Assembly: GCA_023362775.1 (NCBI GenBank)
Contig: JALMGJ010000002.1
Span: 70,285,414-70,349,413 of the forward strand
Direction: 5' to 3'
Length of the DNA stretch: 64,000 nt
Source of the DNA: Charina bottae
Taxonomy: Eukaryota > Chordata > Lepidosauria > Squamata > Charinaidae
The number at the start of each line of letters is the position of its first letter. The first letter of the stretch is position 1. A program made the translations under genes and the position numbers. A model generated the notes under the pieces. The model searched no databases. It saw nothing but the letters and a program-made list of their open reading frames with translations, and had not been told where the DNA came from. Of this stretch, positions 22,819 to 34,425 are shown piece after piece.

Positions 22819-24223
22819 AAATTAGTATGTATGTAGATTCTATGTAAGTTTCTTAGGCAACCCAAGCAGGCTTATACTTCAAATTTAAAATGCTTATCAT
22901 GCACATAAGCACACAAAACCAAAGGGAAGGAAATCTCAAAGTTTGAGAAAGATAGCACTGCCAAACGACCTCAACAAACCTGCCCTTATATTCAAGGAAG
23001 AAGCATGTGGCTCATCAAATAATGCTTTAAGCAGATTTTAGATGCCTGAGGTCACTATCCTAAACTGGAATCTAAAAAGACCATCTTTAAAACCTTTGTC
23101 TGGTTGAGGCAGCTGATAGTGTGATCAAGTCCTTCTTCCAGCCTTTTTGGAGCCTCTGGACAGACATCACAGGATAAAGGGAAATGCCAAGGTTTGAAAA
23201 AAGAGCTCCTTGGGCCAACTTGGGACTGCTCTCCCTCCCCTCCCCCCCCCCTTTCGACCCATAATTTCTCTCACAGTCCCATGGTTAATGAGAGATCTGT
23301 AATTGTTTCCTGCAACAATGAAACATCCTGTTTGGAAGACCTTTCAACAAAGCCTGATGCTGACAAAGAGGACACACGTTCTATTTCTCCAGACAGTGGC
23401 TAAGGAAAGGATATTCGGCCCTGTTATGGCCAGACCAAACTCTGCTCCTAACTCCCATCCCCTGTTTTCCCAGCTTAACCCCAACCTCCACCTTTATTAA
23501 AAGGGCCTGCACTTAAAATGCTCCCAAGGGCTGGGAGAGATGGATTCACTTGGCAACGCATGACTACCTTGTCATGCCATTAACGTTATTGCTATTGAAT
23601 GGAGAAATGAGTAAGAGATATAGAGGCAAAAGCAGAACACATGGGGCTGAAGGATACAGGACACCCTCTGCAGAAGCTACCTGCATTTTAAGAGGGGGGA
23701 AAAAGAGATTGAGAAACCGGAAGGGGAAGGGGAAGAACCAGATAAAGAGAGTCCCCCACCCCAAAAAACCCACCCCTAGAGAAAGAGAACAAAAGGCCCT
23801 TATACAACACAAGACAGCTGGCTTAGCAATCTCCTTGTTCGGTGGGTCTAATTCTCCTTTGCTGGCTACTGAGAATAAGCCCTGCAGCTCTGGTGAGAGG
23901 CTGCTTCCACATGACAAGCATATGACGCGCCAGACTGAGAGCAGGATGGTCAATCTGGCATCCTCAGCAGCCATAAACTCAGCAGCCAAACAGGAAGGGG
24001 CCAACTGCTAACTGGTTCTAAACCGTTTCTCTGGGATGAAAAAGGAAGATCTTATATCCACAAGCTCAGCCCCCTAGTGAGGAAGTAAACAGACAAGGGG
24101 ATGAGACAGAACTACCTCACATAGACCCTACAAAAAGGGACGGTAATCTTTCTTAGTCAAACTCGATGGCTGCTACTATCTGTAAAGGAAAAAATAGCTG
24201 GGATTTTAACTCTGCTGATATAC
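22819..24223. other. Unassigned intronic sequence
   Basis: Two opposed open frames of about 150 codons overlap at 23550-24011, but neither resembles a known protein and both lie in A/G-rich sequence. No repeat recognised. Confidence 0.4.
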
Positions 24224-24225
24224 TA

Positions 24226-24635
24226 CAGGTAGTCCTCACTTAACAACAGCAATAGAGACCAGAATTTCCATCGTTAAGTGACACGGTCATAAAGTGTGAT
24301 GTCATGTGACCGCACTGCTTAGCGACAGAAATTCTGGCACTTCTAAGCGAATCACCACAGGTCATTAAGCGAGGACATCACGTGGTCACCATTTGCAGCC
24401 TCCTGCTAGCTTCCCCACTGACTGCTTGTAGGAAGTCGGCAAAGAAGATCACAAATGGCAATCACATGACCACAGGACCCTGCAACATTGTACTCATAAA
24501 CTGGGCACGATCACGTGACCATGGAGACGCTGCGACTGATATAAGTATGAGGACTGGTCCTAACTACTACTCATTCAGCACCGTTGTAACGGTGAATGGT
24601 CGCTGAACGAGTGGTCATTAAATGACAACCACCTG
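24226..24635. mobile_element. TA-flanked MITE (Tc1/mariner or Tigger type)
   Basis: The ends are CAGGTAGTCCTCACTTAAC and, inverted, CAGGTGGTTGTCATTTAATG, flanked on both sides by TA (24224-24225 and 24636-24637). A TA duplication is typical of Tc1/mariner-superfamily elements. The 410-bp interior carries repeated ATCACATGACC/ATCACGTGACC motifs and no transposase. Confidence 0.75.
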
Positions 24636-24637
24636 TA

Positions 24638-27267
24638 GTTCCTCCTGAAAAATTCCAAAGCTTTTTAAAGCATTCTGAGAATATGAGGTAGTATTTTATA
24701 TGGTATCTAGAAATTCCTCTGAATAGTACTGATGTTTTGGAATCTTAATAATGCCTGCTTGCCTTATTTAAAGGCAATTTGCATGCCCTCCTGGTTGCAG
24801 ATTAAAAAAAAACTGAACATGTTATAAGAGTTTCTGCTAAACATTCAAAATTAGAAAAAGAGGTATTCTAATGGAAAAGGAACCAAACTGTGCTCCAATA
24901 CTCAATATCCTACCCAAAGTCCCTATTTCATATATTTATTTCCCCGAGTCCCCAGGGATACATTTGACATTCAGCAAATAAATTACACGAATATGTATCA
25001 ACAGCATCATTTTTTCCGGCTGCAGAATTTAGACCTCATTGCAGAATCCATTTCTCTTCCTTTAAGCTATCATTACTTTATACGTATGTATAGAGGTTAA
25101 GAGCAGCATGTAACCACATCACAGGCACACTTGTCAGTTATGTCAACGGGCACAAGCAGTAAATAGGATTACAGACAAGAGCAAAGACTTTAAAGTGTCA
25201 CAAGCTCACTGTGACTGATTGAGAGGCATCACAGAGGTTGGAAAGAATGGGCAGCAAGAGTGGGAGTGACAGGAACCCAGGTCGAAAAGTCTTTGGAGAG
25301 CTTACAAATAAAGAGAGACTGGGGGATTTGAAATAGCTCGGCCTAAGAACAAACAGATAAAGCCAAGACTGACTGTCCGAAAGGTCTGCTTCCATGCTGT
25401 GTGAAAATGACATGACCGACAAATATCTTTTTTTTTTCTCCTGTTAATTGCCAAAGATCAATACTGCTTTCCAAAGGTGCTGCCAATTTCTATGTTTAGG
25501 AAACAAAACCATTTAATTTGCCATGCAAGATTTCACAAAGTGCTTCAAAGTAGAGTCACATGAAAAACTAAGGCTTTACACGCCCAACATGATCTCAGAT
25601 GATTAACCAAAGCAGCTGCTTTGCACATAGGAACTCCTTCAACTCTCTACCTTGAAGTACTAAGACATACAAAAGTAAGTATGTTCACAAGAAAGACTGG
25701 ATAACATGAGGAGCAAGACATGGCCTACAGTTGTTACTACCTCTTCCCACAGTTGCACCAGAACTTTTGGCTTTAGTCTCCATCAGGCAACAAGTAACGG
25801 CTTCTCTCAAATTTAATTGAAAAAATAATGACCAAATTCTGTGTCTAAGAGGAAGAATTCCAGAGGATCTTGTCTTGAAAATCTTTTGATTTTCCCAGAA
25901 TAGACAGGCTCTTTAGGGAAACTGGTTCCATTTGAAATAAATAGCCTGAAATAAAATTGGCCAATGCAATCTCTTGATGTTCAAGAGATTCCAGTTTCTC
26001 CAATTTCAACATCCATTGCTATCTAGTTTGTATCTAATGTATCCCCAGGACCTTGTCTAGACATGACAGATCACTACCCTGGGATTTCCTTGGGAATATT
26101 AACGTTATCTTGAGACACATCTTTGTAGCAGATTGTGCCTTTTCATTTTGATGCAACTGTTTCACTTGCTTAAAGCATCCTGACTTTTGATTGACCATAT
26201 TTCACCTTCTTCTAGACATGCCCCAGCTTTTCTCCACAACTCACTTTACGCCCTGGTACAAGCAGATGCTTATGGAAAATATGACATATACACTTCTTTC
26301 CTATTTTTGAAAAATAAAGTGTGAAAAAATTGTACAATAGCAACAATGTGATAATAGGGTCCCTCATACAGAAAGATGTGGGTGTAGGTAAAAGCTAGGC
26401 TTCAGTTCATCACAAAGCATGAAGAGAACACTATTAATTCTTAGACTCTTACTTAACAGCAGGAGTGATAAAAGAAAAACCAAGCATAATCAGGGCAGAG
26501 TAACTCACTTAACACTGGGCGGCTGTTTATTTTACTGTTGCTGTTGTTATTGTTGTTACTACAGAAGAGGAGCCAGCAAAAACAGGAATGAGGCCAGATC
26601 AACTGTGGCCTTCCTGGGAGAGAACAAACATGATCAAGAGGCCATGAACCCTCTTGGAGGGTGCAGATTCTAGTGACCTCCCTAAATGTCCATGCAGGAG
26701 CCATCTGTTTTAGAAATACGAACTGGGTTAGAGGAATTACAGTGGAGATAAAAGTAGATAACAAAAACATTATTTCTGCCTGGAACCCTCCCTTGTAATA
26801 TTTTGATAGCCTATCAATGTCCTATCAAAGGATTAAAAATGAATGTGAGCCCAAGAATGCCAAGTCTATCTCACGAGCAGTCATGGCTTGTGTTTTTTCT
26901 TTAATGCAAGGGTTCCCAAACATTGTATTTTATAACCCCTTAAAATGATAAATGAATTTGCGTGAAATCCACTATGAATAAATCTAATTATTTCATTGGG
27001 GTAAGGATGGGGCAAGAAATAAATATACCAGCTGTATTTCCTAAATTAGGTGACCACCAGTTTCAAACACCTGTTCCCTCTTCACTTCTTCCCCTTCCCT
27101 CTTTGAGATGGAACCATGAGACCCCACCTAAGCAAACACACACACACACCTCATTACACAAAGTCTATCCACTCTCTCTCCCTCTCCTCCCAGCCCAAAA
27201 TACAGATAATGGGCTACACTTCTTATTCCCTTCCACACCCTACACTTAACAATAAGGGGGCTGAAAG
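24638..27267. other. Unassigned intronic sequence
   Basis: About 2.6 kb with no recognised exon or repeat, apart from GTT-type short repeats near 26530. Confidence 0.4.
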
Positions 27268-27283
27268 ATCCTTTGCAACTTAA

Positions 27284-27592
27284 GGGTTTCCCCTGCACAG
27301 TCGTGTCCGACACTAGGGGACAGTGCTCATCTCCGTTTCTTAGCCTAAGAGCCAGCGCTGTCCAAAGACGCTTCCACGGTCATGTGGCATGCATGACGCG
27401 CACAGAACGCTGTTACCATCCAACCGAAGTGGTACCTATTTATCTACTTGCATTTGCATGCTTTCGAATTGCTAGGTTGGCAAGAGCTGGGGCGAGTGCG
27501 GGAGCTCACTCCGTCACGTGGCGCTCGAGTCTCAAACTGCCGACCTTCCGATTGACAAGCCTGGGGTCTTAACCACTGAGCCATCGCGCCCC
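27284..27592 (-). mobile_element. Sauria-type SINE, complete copy, minus strand
   Basis: Reverse orientation of the 6653-6978 family, with the head at the right end (CTTAACCACTGAGCCATCGCG). The A box survives and the tail shows CAGTCGTGTCCGACACTAGG. A 16-bp target duplication flanks it: ATCCTTTGCAACTTAA (27268-27283) and ATCTTTTGCAACTTAA (27593-27608), one mismatch. Confidence 0.93.
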
Positions 27593-27608
27593 ATCTTTTG
27601 CAACTTAA

Positions 27609-27959
27609 TAAAAACGCAATTGCTCCAAGCTGCACAGTGCATTCTGGCCTCCCTTCAAAAGGTGTCATCTTCCAACAAGAAGTAGCACAGGGAGCGTAGC
27701 AACTAGCCTGCCTAAAGTGGGCAGCAGGCTCAGCACCAGGATCCAGCATGGCACCACTCAGGAAGATGCCCAGAAAGAGCAGTGTGCATGAACAAACCAC
27801 ATAGACAACATCCATGAATATACAACTTACTTTTAATAATTAAATTTCAAGCTGTATCTCACAGGGATTTTCAAATTCTGTGGGCTTGCACGGCCTAAGT
27901 GGGGATTGAAGCCCACAATAAGGCTTGACAATGCTCAAGCTTTGCTTACTCAAACCTTG
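27609..27959. other. Unassigned intronic sequence
   Basis: Nothing recognised. Confidence 0.4.
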
Positions 27960-28056
27960 TCAGATTTAAAAAATGTTGTGACCCCCACCCCCACCCCCAC
28001 CCCCACCGCTCAAGATCCCCTGGTTCATTACAACACACAGCTTGAGAACTCTGCTG
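27960..28056. mobile_element. hAT-type end fragment with (CCCCCA)n
   Basis: Read in reverse, CAGAGTTCTCAAGCTGTGTG resembles a hAT terminal sequence. A perfect CCCCCA repeat occupies 27982-28007. The opposite end was not found. Confidence 0.4.
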
Positions 28057-30129
28057 CAATGTTACCCTGATATTGTGGCTCAGGTTCCATTTTGTTCTGG
28101 AAAGAACACTCATTCAAGAGGCTTTGTTGAAGTGATGTGGGCTGGAAAATTTTCCATGATCAAAATTTTCCACTAAAAAATTTCCTCTTCAGGCATGCTT
28201 GGCAGACTGAAAGTCATAATATATTGGATTTTCAAGTGATTGTTGTGCAAAAACTAATTGCGTATTATTTTATCCACTATTGCTTAACATTGTTTTCAAC
28301 TTTCCAATAAAAATATTTTTCTTTATGTATCAAAACTTTTAGGGGGGGGGTTAACTTTAAAAATAAAATCTCATAAAGTAGGCAAGATGTCTTTCTTTTT
28401 TTCTCCACATTAAAACAGTCCAAATACCTGTGTGGACTATAGATATTAAGATTAATATGCTAATCTGAATCACTTATTTGCATAGGAAATATTTTCAATT
28501 TAAAATTTTCCTGAAAACCCATATTTCTGCTTTCTTGAGCATTATCTCTGCCCTATTCCACCCCACAAACCTGATTTTCAAGACCAGTGTTTCTTGCTTT
28601 GTCCTGGGAAATTAATTTACCTTGCCCACTGGGAGGAAAAGCTTTGTTCTCTCTTATAAAAGTCCTATGTCTGCCTCCATAGCTGGTCCTGTATCACCTG
28701 AAAATTCTTTTGCCAAATGTTTCTGTGCATCCTAGGAGTCTTGTTCCTAATAAACCAAAAGCAAACCATGACTCCCTTTTCCAGCTTGTTCTAGCCAGAA
28801 ATAGCCTGCATCCTATGTTCTGATAATATACTTAATTCCAATCAAAACACGGAGTGGTAGATGGTTAGCTGTACTGCTTGGGAATGTGAGAAAAAGAGGA
28901 TGGGAGGATCCACTTGGCACGGGTAGGTATGTTCAGTACGTAAAGTTCAACTAACTGCCAGCATTCCTAGATCACCCGTTTTGGAGGCCCTCATCCAGCC
29001 AATTTTAACATTCTTCATGATTTCTCAAAATTATAATTCAGTTTTTAAATACAGAATTATATTGTCCAATCCAAGCTAATTCAAAGACAATTTGAATTTT
29101 TGAATTTGAATTGTAACAATTTGGATACATATAAAATTAAGATTTTAGTACTGAAGAATAGCAGTGAAATCTTGAAAATTTAACTTTTTATTAGTATTAC
29201 TGTTTTTTTCTCTTTCTTTGTTTTCTTTAGTTTTAGTTTTAGTTTGTTTTCTTTAGTGTACTGTTTCTCTTTCTTTTAGTTTGATTTAAGCATATAGCTT
29301 TCTTTTATAAAAGTTTATACATGTGTTTGTGTGTGTGTAAGAGAGAGAGTATAACCATTATCAATTTTTTAAATCAGTTCAATAAAATTTATGTGTATGT
29401 GTGTTAAGAAGTGATTACTCACAATTTCATTGCTACTGTAATTTAACATGGGTACATGCTTAAAACTCTGGCTAAAAACTAAGCCAGTCTTGGTTGCCAA
29501 GGAATATGGTATTCGTTCAATACGAAGTTGAAGTGCCCATTGCCCTGTGAGACAAGACTCTCAAAATAATACACATGAACTTCAACTCTGGACTCTGAAG
29601 AGCACCACAAATGTAAACAATCTCAATGCTAATGATACGGAAGGAAACCACCTACTCTCTGGGATGTACCAAGCTTTAAAAGGGAACTTGGCCAGCATCA
29701 TAATGCCTGTTGCATGGCAAAAAATAAAACCTCATGACTCTGAATCTTCAGCTTGAACAACAAATCTATTCTTTGTGTTATTTGAAAATAAATAAACCTT
29801 CTACTCTCTAAAATGAGAATCTTATCCTGGAAGTGAAGAGAATAACTGAAGAGTTTTGCCAAACATGTGTACACCACTGTTTTTAACAAGATTAGAAAGA
29901 TGAATCAGATGGTCATTCCTTAAGTTATCCACAGCAGAAACAATGCAACAGAAAAAAGGGCCAGGCAGGCCAGACTAGATGGATATTACTCATACAATGA
30001 TATACAGGAAAAAGTGCAAGAAATGCCAGACTATTTGCAACTTTCCAAGATTACTAAAAATATGCCCTCAAGCAGAAGTCTCATGCAATGGTTGGGGCAG
30101 GGAAGAAAGAGAAGGCTCATAATCATTCT
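28057..30129. other. AT-rich unassigned intronic sequence
   Basis: Long AT-rich stretch with small internal repeats (GTTTTA-type at 29225-29260, GT/GA at 29325-29350). No exon or repeat family was recognised. Confidence 0.4.
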
Positions 30130-30720
30130 CATTATTTTGGTTTATAGCCCAACTTTCTGTCCACTGGATATTTAAGGGGGCTATCAGTCTAAAATAAAAC
30201 ACAATATGGACAATCAGGACCAAATATAAAGAGTTAAAACATTTGTTAATACAGCTTCTTAAAACTTCTTAGAAGCTCTGGCTGAAGATTGTCTTAACTC
30301 TCTTTCCTGGGAGTGCAAAGATGGTGACTAAATACAGTTCTTGAGACAGTGTATTCCATAACTTAGAGCAGGGGTACCCAACTTTTTTGGCACCAGGGAC
30401 CGGTCGTGGAAGACAATTTTTCCACAGACCCGGGGGGGGGGGATTTGCAGGCAGGAGCCAATCACATGGACGGGGGCGGGGTTTGCAGGCGGGAGCCAAT
30501 CGCACAGACCACCACCGCTCACCTGCTGTGCGGCCCACTTCCTAACAGGCCGTGGCCCACAGGTTGGGGACCCCTGACTTATGGGGTCTCCTGAAAGAGA
30601 GTTTCTCCTGTCAAACGTAATGCTTCGGCCTTTCATTCTCATCCCTCAGGTAGGCAGACACTATACCACTTAGGGCTTTAAAAATTAAAATGAACACTTT
30701 CAACTATGGCTGGGAAATAA
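30130..30720 (-). mobile_element. Old LINE 3'-region relic (CR1/L2-like), split by a hAT element
   Basis: TTTATAGCCCAACTTTCTG and CAGTCTAAAATAAAACACAA on the left, and TTAGGGCTTTAAAAATTAAA on the right, resemble the widespread minus-strand 3' regions of squamate LINEs. A comparable relic lies at 47815-48260. The hAT element at 30369-30576 sits inside it, and the two halves rejoin as CCATAACTTATGGGG if that insertion is removed. Confidence 0.5.
30369..30576. mobile_element. hAT-type nonautonomous transposon with internal minisatellite
   Basis: The ends are CAGGGGTACCCAACTTTTTTG and, inverted, CAGGGGTCCCCAACCTGTGG. The flanking 8-mers ACTTAGAG (30361-30368) and ACTTATGG (30577-30584) share 6 of 8 positions. 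The interior has two direct repeats of GGATTTGCAGGCAGGAGCC / GGGTTTGCAGGCGGGAGCC followed by AATCAC or AATCGC, also found inside 21506-21752. The outer sequence belongs to a hAT family widespread in amniotes. Confidence 0.82.
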
Positions 30721-30807
30721 GAACAAGGATCCATATGGTAAAGTGAGGAGGGGCAGGGAGCCTGGCAAACACCAAGGGAGGGTCTGCAGGGACAGTGCTG
30801 TCTAAAG

Positions 30808-30942
30808 CAGTGTTTCTCAACCTTGGCAACTTTAAGATATATGGACTTCAACTCCCAGAATTCCCCAGCCAGCATGGCTGGCTGGGGAATTCTAGGAGTT
30901 GAAGTCCACAAGTCTTAAAGTTGCCAAGGTTGAGAAACACTG
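30808..30942. mobile_element. Palindromic hAT-type MITE, intact, perfect 8-bp duplication
   Basis: The ends are CAGTGTTTCTCAACCTTGGC and its inverted copy GCCAAGGTTGAGAAACACTG. The element is 135 bp and almost fully palindromic, centred near CCAGCCAGCATGGCTGGCTGG. The target duplication GTCTAAAG is perfect at 30800-30807 and 30943-30950, which places it in the hAT superfamily. Confidence 0.95.
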
Positions 30943-30950
30943 GTCTAAAG

Positions 30951-31736
30951 CACCATGCTGTCTTCTGCCCTAGGAGGAGGGAGGACAAAATGAAGTGCAC
31001 AGACTGAAGAAGACTCCTGATGTATTAACCATGGAGAATAAGATACTTTACATCCTATCCAAATAACAGCGAGAAAGAATACAAGGATTATCCCCCTACT
31101 CCTCAACTATACTTTTCAGAAGGGTTCGATGATCTCTTGTGATCTCCCAGAGTAAGCTCAAGTTTCCAGAAAGTGATTGGTTACATATATAATTAAGATA
31201 AAACATTGTTTCACGGAAAGATTATCAGTACTGGTTGGTTGTTTCTGCTTGAATCTATAAGAGATCTGTCAAGGAAATTCACTAGTTCCTAGACTGGGAA
31301 AGTTACAAGATATTTTTAACAAAAACATTCCACTTATTTCTCACATACATTCATCATGAATCTCCTGATATTTTAAGCCATCAGTCAGCTGATTACAGTA
31401 TTTTTTCAAATCCATTTGATGATAAATTCATAGCAGAACTACTAATCCATTACATTTCACATATGAAGGAAAGATGAATCCTCAACTAAAACATGCATTT
31501 TGCCAATGCAGTTGGGAAAGAAGCAGATACACTCAATTACCCTACTAACTAATATATCTCCACTGTTCCCTTATGGGCTTCTCTGGAACTAATTTGCTAT
31601 TTTGTGGCTTTCCTCATTCTCTTATACTTACAGCAGCCTTTCCCCAACCAGGTCCCCTAGACAAGGAGGACTTTGGTTGGCCTTCTGCAACTAGGTTACA
31701 GAAGGCTATTCTGAAGAGATTTTGCACTGGACTTAA
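30951..31736. other. Unassigned intronic sequence
   Basis: Nothing recognised. Confidence 0.4.
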
Positions 31737-31744
31737 TCCAAATC

Positions 31745-32436
31745 CAGTGATGGCGAACCTTTGGGGCTCGGCATTCGGAAAATGCCTAACTTGACTCTGC
31801 TGGCATGTCACACACACACACCCCATTGAACAAAAGAGAAACAAATATTTACATATTGATTTATTTTTTAAAAAATCCAATCCAATCATGTGTGGTGCGG
31901 TTTGAGTTACCAAAGAAACCGAACAAAAAAAAGGCACTGCAACTCCCCCCACCCATATTATCTCCCCCCATCTCTGCCCATTTGGCCACCCTGCACCCTG
32001 CCTTGGGGGGCGGCAAGCAGCCCCAGAACCGCGTGGCTCTGGGGCTGCTTTCCATGCCCCGGGAAGCCACAGCCGCCTCAGCCAGGTCCCAGCTGCATTT
32101 GCCCTCGCCACCTCTGAGACCCTGCTGCCCTGCCCTCCGCCACCCCAGCTCAGCTGGCGGTCTTCTGGCTCCCTCTGGCGCAAAGGCGGTTCCTGCAGAA
32201 GCCGCTTGCAATTTGTGCGAAGGGGTGTGCCTTGGTGTGAAGAGACGCCTTTGAGTGAAGGGGCGTGCTGTTGCTGGCTTTGCGCAAAGTCAGCAAAAGC
32301 ACGCCCCTTCACTCAAAGGTACCCCTTCGCACCAAGGCACACCCCTTGTTGTCGGGTGTTGGGGAACGCTGGCGTGTCACCCAAAACGTCGTGGCGTGTC
32401 ATCTTTGACATGCATGTCATAGGTTCATCGACGCTG
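31745..32436. mobile_element. hAT-type nonautonomous transposon, GC-rich, with internal hairpin
   Basis: The left end is CAGTGATGGCGAACCT and the right end, inverted, is CAGCGTCGATGAACCT. The flanking 8-mers TCCAAATC (31737-31744) and TCCTAATC (32437-32444) match at 7 of 8 positions. The 692-bp interior is GC-rich at 31960-32200 and carries a long inverted repeat at 32220-32349. Overlapping long open frames on both strands reflect the GC content; no transposase motif is present. Confidence 0.88.
32220..32349. repeat. Long inverted repeat (hairpin) inside the hAT element
   Basis: Left-arm blocks AAGGGGTGTGCCTTGGTG and GAGTGAAGGGGCGTGCT face right-arm blocks AGCACGCCCCTTCACTC and CACCAAGGCACACCCCTT. 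The arms span about 55 bp, with a small insertion in the left arm and a loop of about 15 bases containing CTTTGCGCAAAG, itself a palindrome. Confidence 0.85.
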
Positions 32437-32504
32437 TCCTAATCTCTTGACACCACTCTTACTGTGCTGTGTTCATAGAACCAATCCACTAACTAGAACC
32501 TAGT

Positions 32505-32670
32505 GAAAGTGAAAGGTCCTCTGTGCAAGCACCGAGTCATTACTGACCCATTGGAGGGAGGGACGCCGCTTTCGCTGACGTTTTCTAGGCAGACTTATAG
32601 CAGGGTGGTTTGCCATTCCCTTCCCCAGTCGTGATTACCTTTCCCCCAGCTTAGCTAGGTACTCAGAACC
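32505..32670 (-). mobile_element. SINE-body fragment (same body as the 5S-derived SINE relic)
   Basis: AAGTGAAAGGTCCTCTGTGC, CACCGAGTCATTACTGACCC and GTGGTTTGCCATTCCCTTCC are features of a common squamate SINE body. A weaker version of the same body sits beside a 5S rRNA-like head at 46443-46700. No head is visible here. Confidence 0.55.
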
Positions 32671-32709
32671 TAAACTGACTCTAAATCAGTTTCCTACATG
32701 CTAGACTTA

Positions 32710-33200
32710 CTATTCTATCTGTCTCACATTGATGGCTCATGTTCAGCTTGTTGTCAATTACCACTCTGGTTTAGTGCTTCTAGGCCACGAACCCCACTCA
32801 ACTTCATATATGCACTCTATATCTTTCCTCCCCAAATATAATACATTACATTTCTTCCTGTTGAAGGACATTTTGTTCCTTGTCCAACCTAGCCAGATTA
32901 GATTGCCATCTTGTTCTGTCTTTCTGGGTACTGGCCAGACCTCCCAATTTTATGTCATCCACCAATCTGATGAGCATCCCATCAATCCTATCATCCAGGT
33001 CATTAATAGAAATGTTGAATAATACTGGCCCCAAGAAAGAACCCTGTACAACCCCACTTATTACTGCTCTCCAGCTCAATGTAAGGACTGACTTTCTGAG
33101 TGTGGTTAGCCAGCCAGTTGATTGGAAAGAGAATGCACATGCATGCAAGTGCCACAGATTTTTCCTATGCTTTTCCAAGAGAGGTAGCTGCATTCTCCCT
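32710..33200 (-). mobile_element. CR1-type LINE fragment, reverse transcriptase region
   Basis: On the minus strand the frame reads WRAVISGVVQGSFLGPVLFN, then ISINDLDDRI, and RLVDDIKLGG in place of the usual FADDTKLGG. Farther on are WQSNLARLDK and IDNKLNMSHQCETD. This is the central to late reverse transcriptase region of a CR1 element. It is truncated at both ends, and substitutions in conserved positions show it is inactive. Confidence 0.85.
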
Positions 33201-34189
33201 TATTCTGTGACAAATCAGAAAGACAGAGAGATTTCCAAGTAGTGGTAAACAGGGCATCTAGAGACATTTATTTCCTAAAGATATCCAGATCACTAATTAC
33301 AAGGCTGAGTTTAAACTTCTTCATGGAGAGCTCTTTCATATAGCACTGTTTCCACTCCCTAATTCCTTCAAAGGATTTTGAAATCAGCCATGTGATGCTG
33401 CACTCCTAAGGACCTCCAAATGCTGAAAATAGGCAGGGAACATCCTGAGTCAATCAGCACTCTTTCCAGCTAAATAACAGGAGAATGCAAAAATCATCAT
33501 TTGATCAGAGCCTTGCCCCTGTTCCAAAATTCCTCTGCCCCTGCTCCACAGAGAAGATGGAAAAATAAATTAGTGGTATTCCCTTCACAGTGTTTTCAAT
33601 ATGTGCTCTGTATGTCTGCATGTGTGTGTGGGTGGGTGTCTGTGTATGTGATAGAGAGAGGGGGAAGGGGGGGTCATTTTGAAAAACTGAGGAACTGGTA
33701 TGAAGGGAAAGTGTGAAGACACCACTCTTCCTGCATGTCAGCCGATGGCAGGACTCCTGTGATGTTGCAGCCAGGCAGTTTTCCAACAGCTGCAACCATG
33801 ATTGTAAGTTGCAATGCAGAGGCTCTATGTGTATTCAGGAAGGGCAGGGGAAGTAAAGAGTAACAGATGAGCTTAGAAGCTAGGAAACATGGTAAGGCAA
33901 GAGTTTGGGGCATATTACCTACACACAACAGAGAAAATCAAGGCCTGCCATTTTGTGTAATGATGGTGAAACCAACTAGAGAGCGTGAAGAACAGGTTTA
34001 CTGACCAAGTTGCCTAAGAAATCTAGTAGAGAGGTATGGTGAGGCAAGGGCCCCACCAATGGAAAAGTGCCCCCCTCCAGCCTTATGGAGTTCCAATATT
34101 GTAGACTGGAAAGCAGAATTTAAACTGTTCCACCGTGAAGCTGGAAGAAAATTAGTCAAGAAGGGCAGTGAATATGGGAAGAAGGGAAC
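33201..34189. other. Unassigned intronic sequence
   Basis: Nothing firm recognised; part of 33950-34189 may belong to the L1 copy that ends at 34425. Confidence 0.35.
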
Positions 34190-34425
34190 TATATAATGTA
34201 ATTCTAAAGGGGGAGAAATGGTAAAAGTTTGTTTGTAACTGCTATAAAGAAGATCGGAAGCTGCTTCTTTAACTTTCTTTTTCCTTTTTCCTTTCCCCCC
34301 CTTTTTTCTTTCTTTATCTGTACTGTTTCTAGCACTTTTTCTTTTTTTACTTTCCTTTTTATATATATTTTTTCTTATCTTTTAATTATGTAAAAACTTG
34401 CAATAAAAATTATATTAAAAAAAAA
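34190..34425 (+). mobile_element. L1-type LINE 3' end with polypyrimidine tract and poly(A)
   Basis: GAAGATCGGAAGCTGCTTC is followed by a T/C-rich tract of over 100 bases, then AATAAA (34402-34407), TTATATT and an A run (34417-34425). The minus-strand copy at 56953-57150 has the same order and nearly the same ending, so the two define one family. No coding sequence is present and the 5' boundary is uncertain. Confidence 0.65.

Noticed and set aside
23550..24011. Two opposed open frames of about 150 codons
   Set aside because: Neither has a recognisable domain, both lie in A/G-rich intron sequence, and no splice or promoter context was seen. Sense/antisense overlap is typical of chance.
26908..28056. 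Possible single long hAT element from GGTTCCCAAAC to its inverted end at 28056
   Set aside because: The ends do not match well, no 8-bp duplication was found, and a complete SINE lies between them; only the right fragment was kept at low confidence.
31614..32312. Open frame of 232 codons on the minus strand plus a 149-codon frame on the plus strand
   Set aside because: They lie within the GC-rich nonautonomous hAT element, have no transposase motifs, and overlap each other in several frames.
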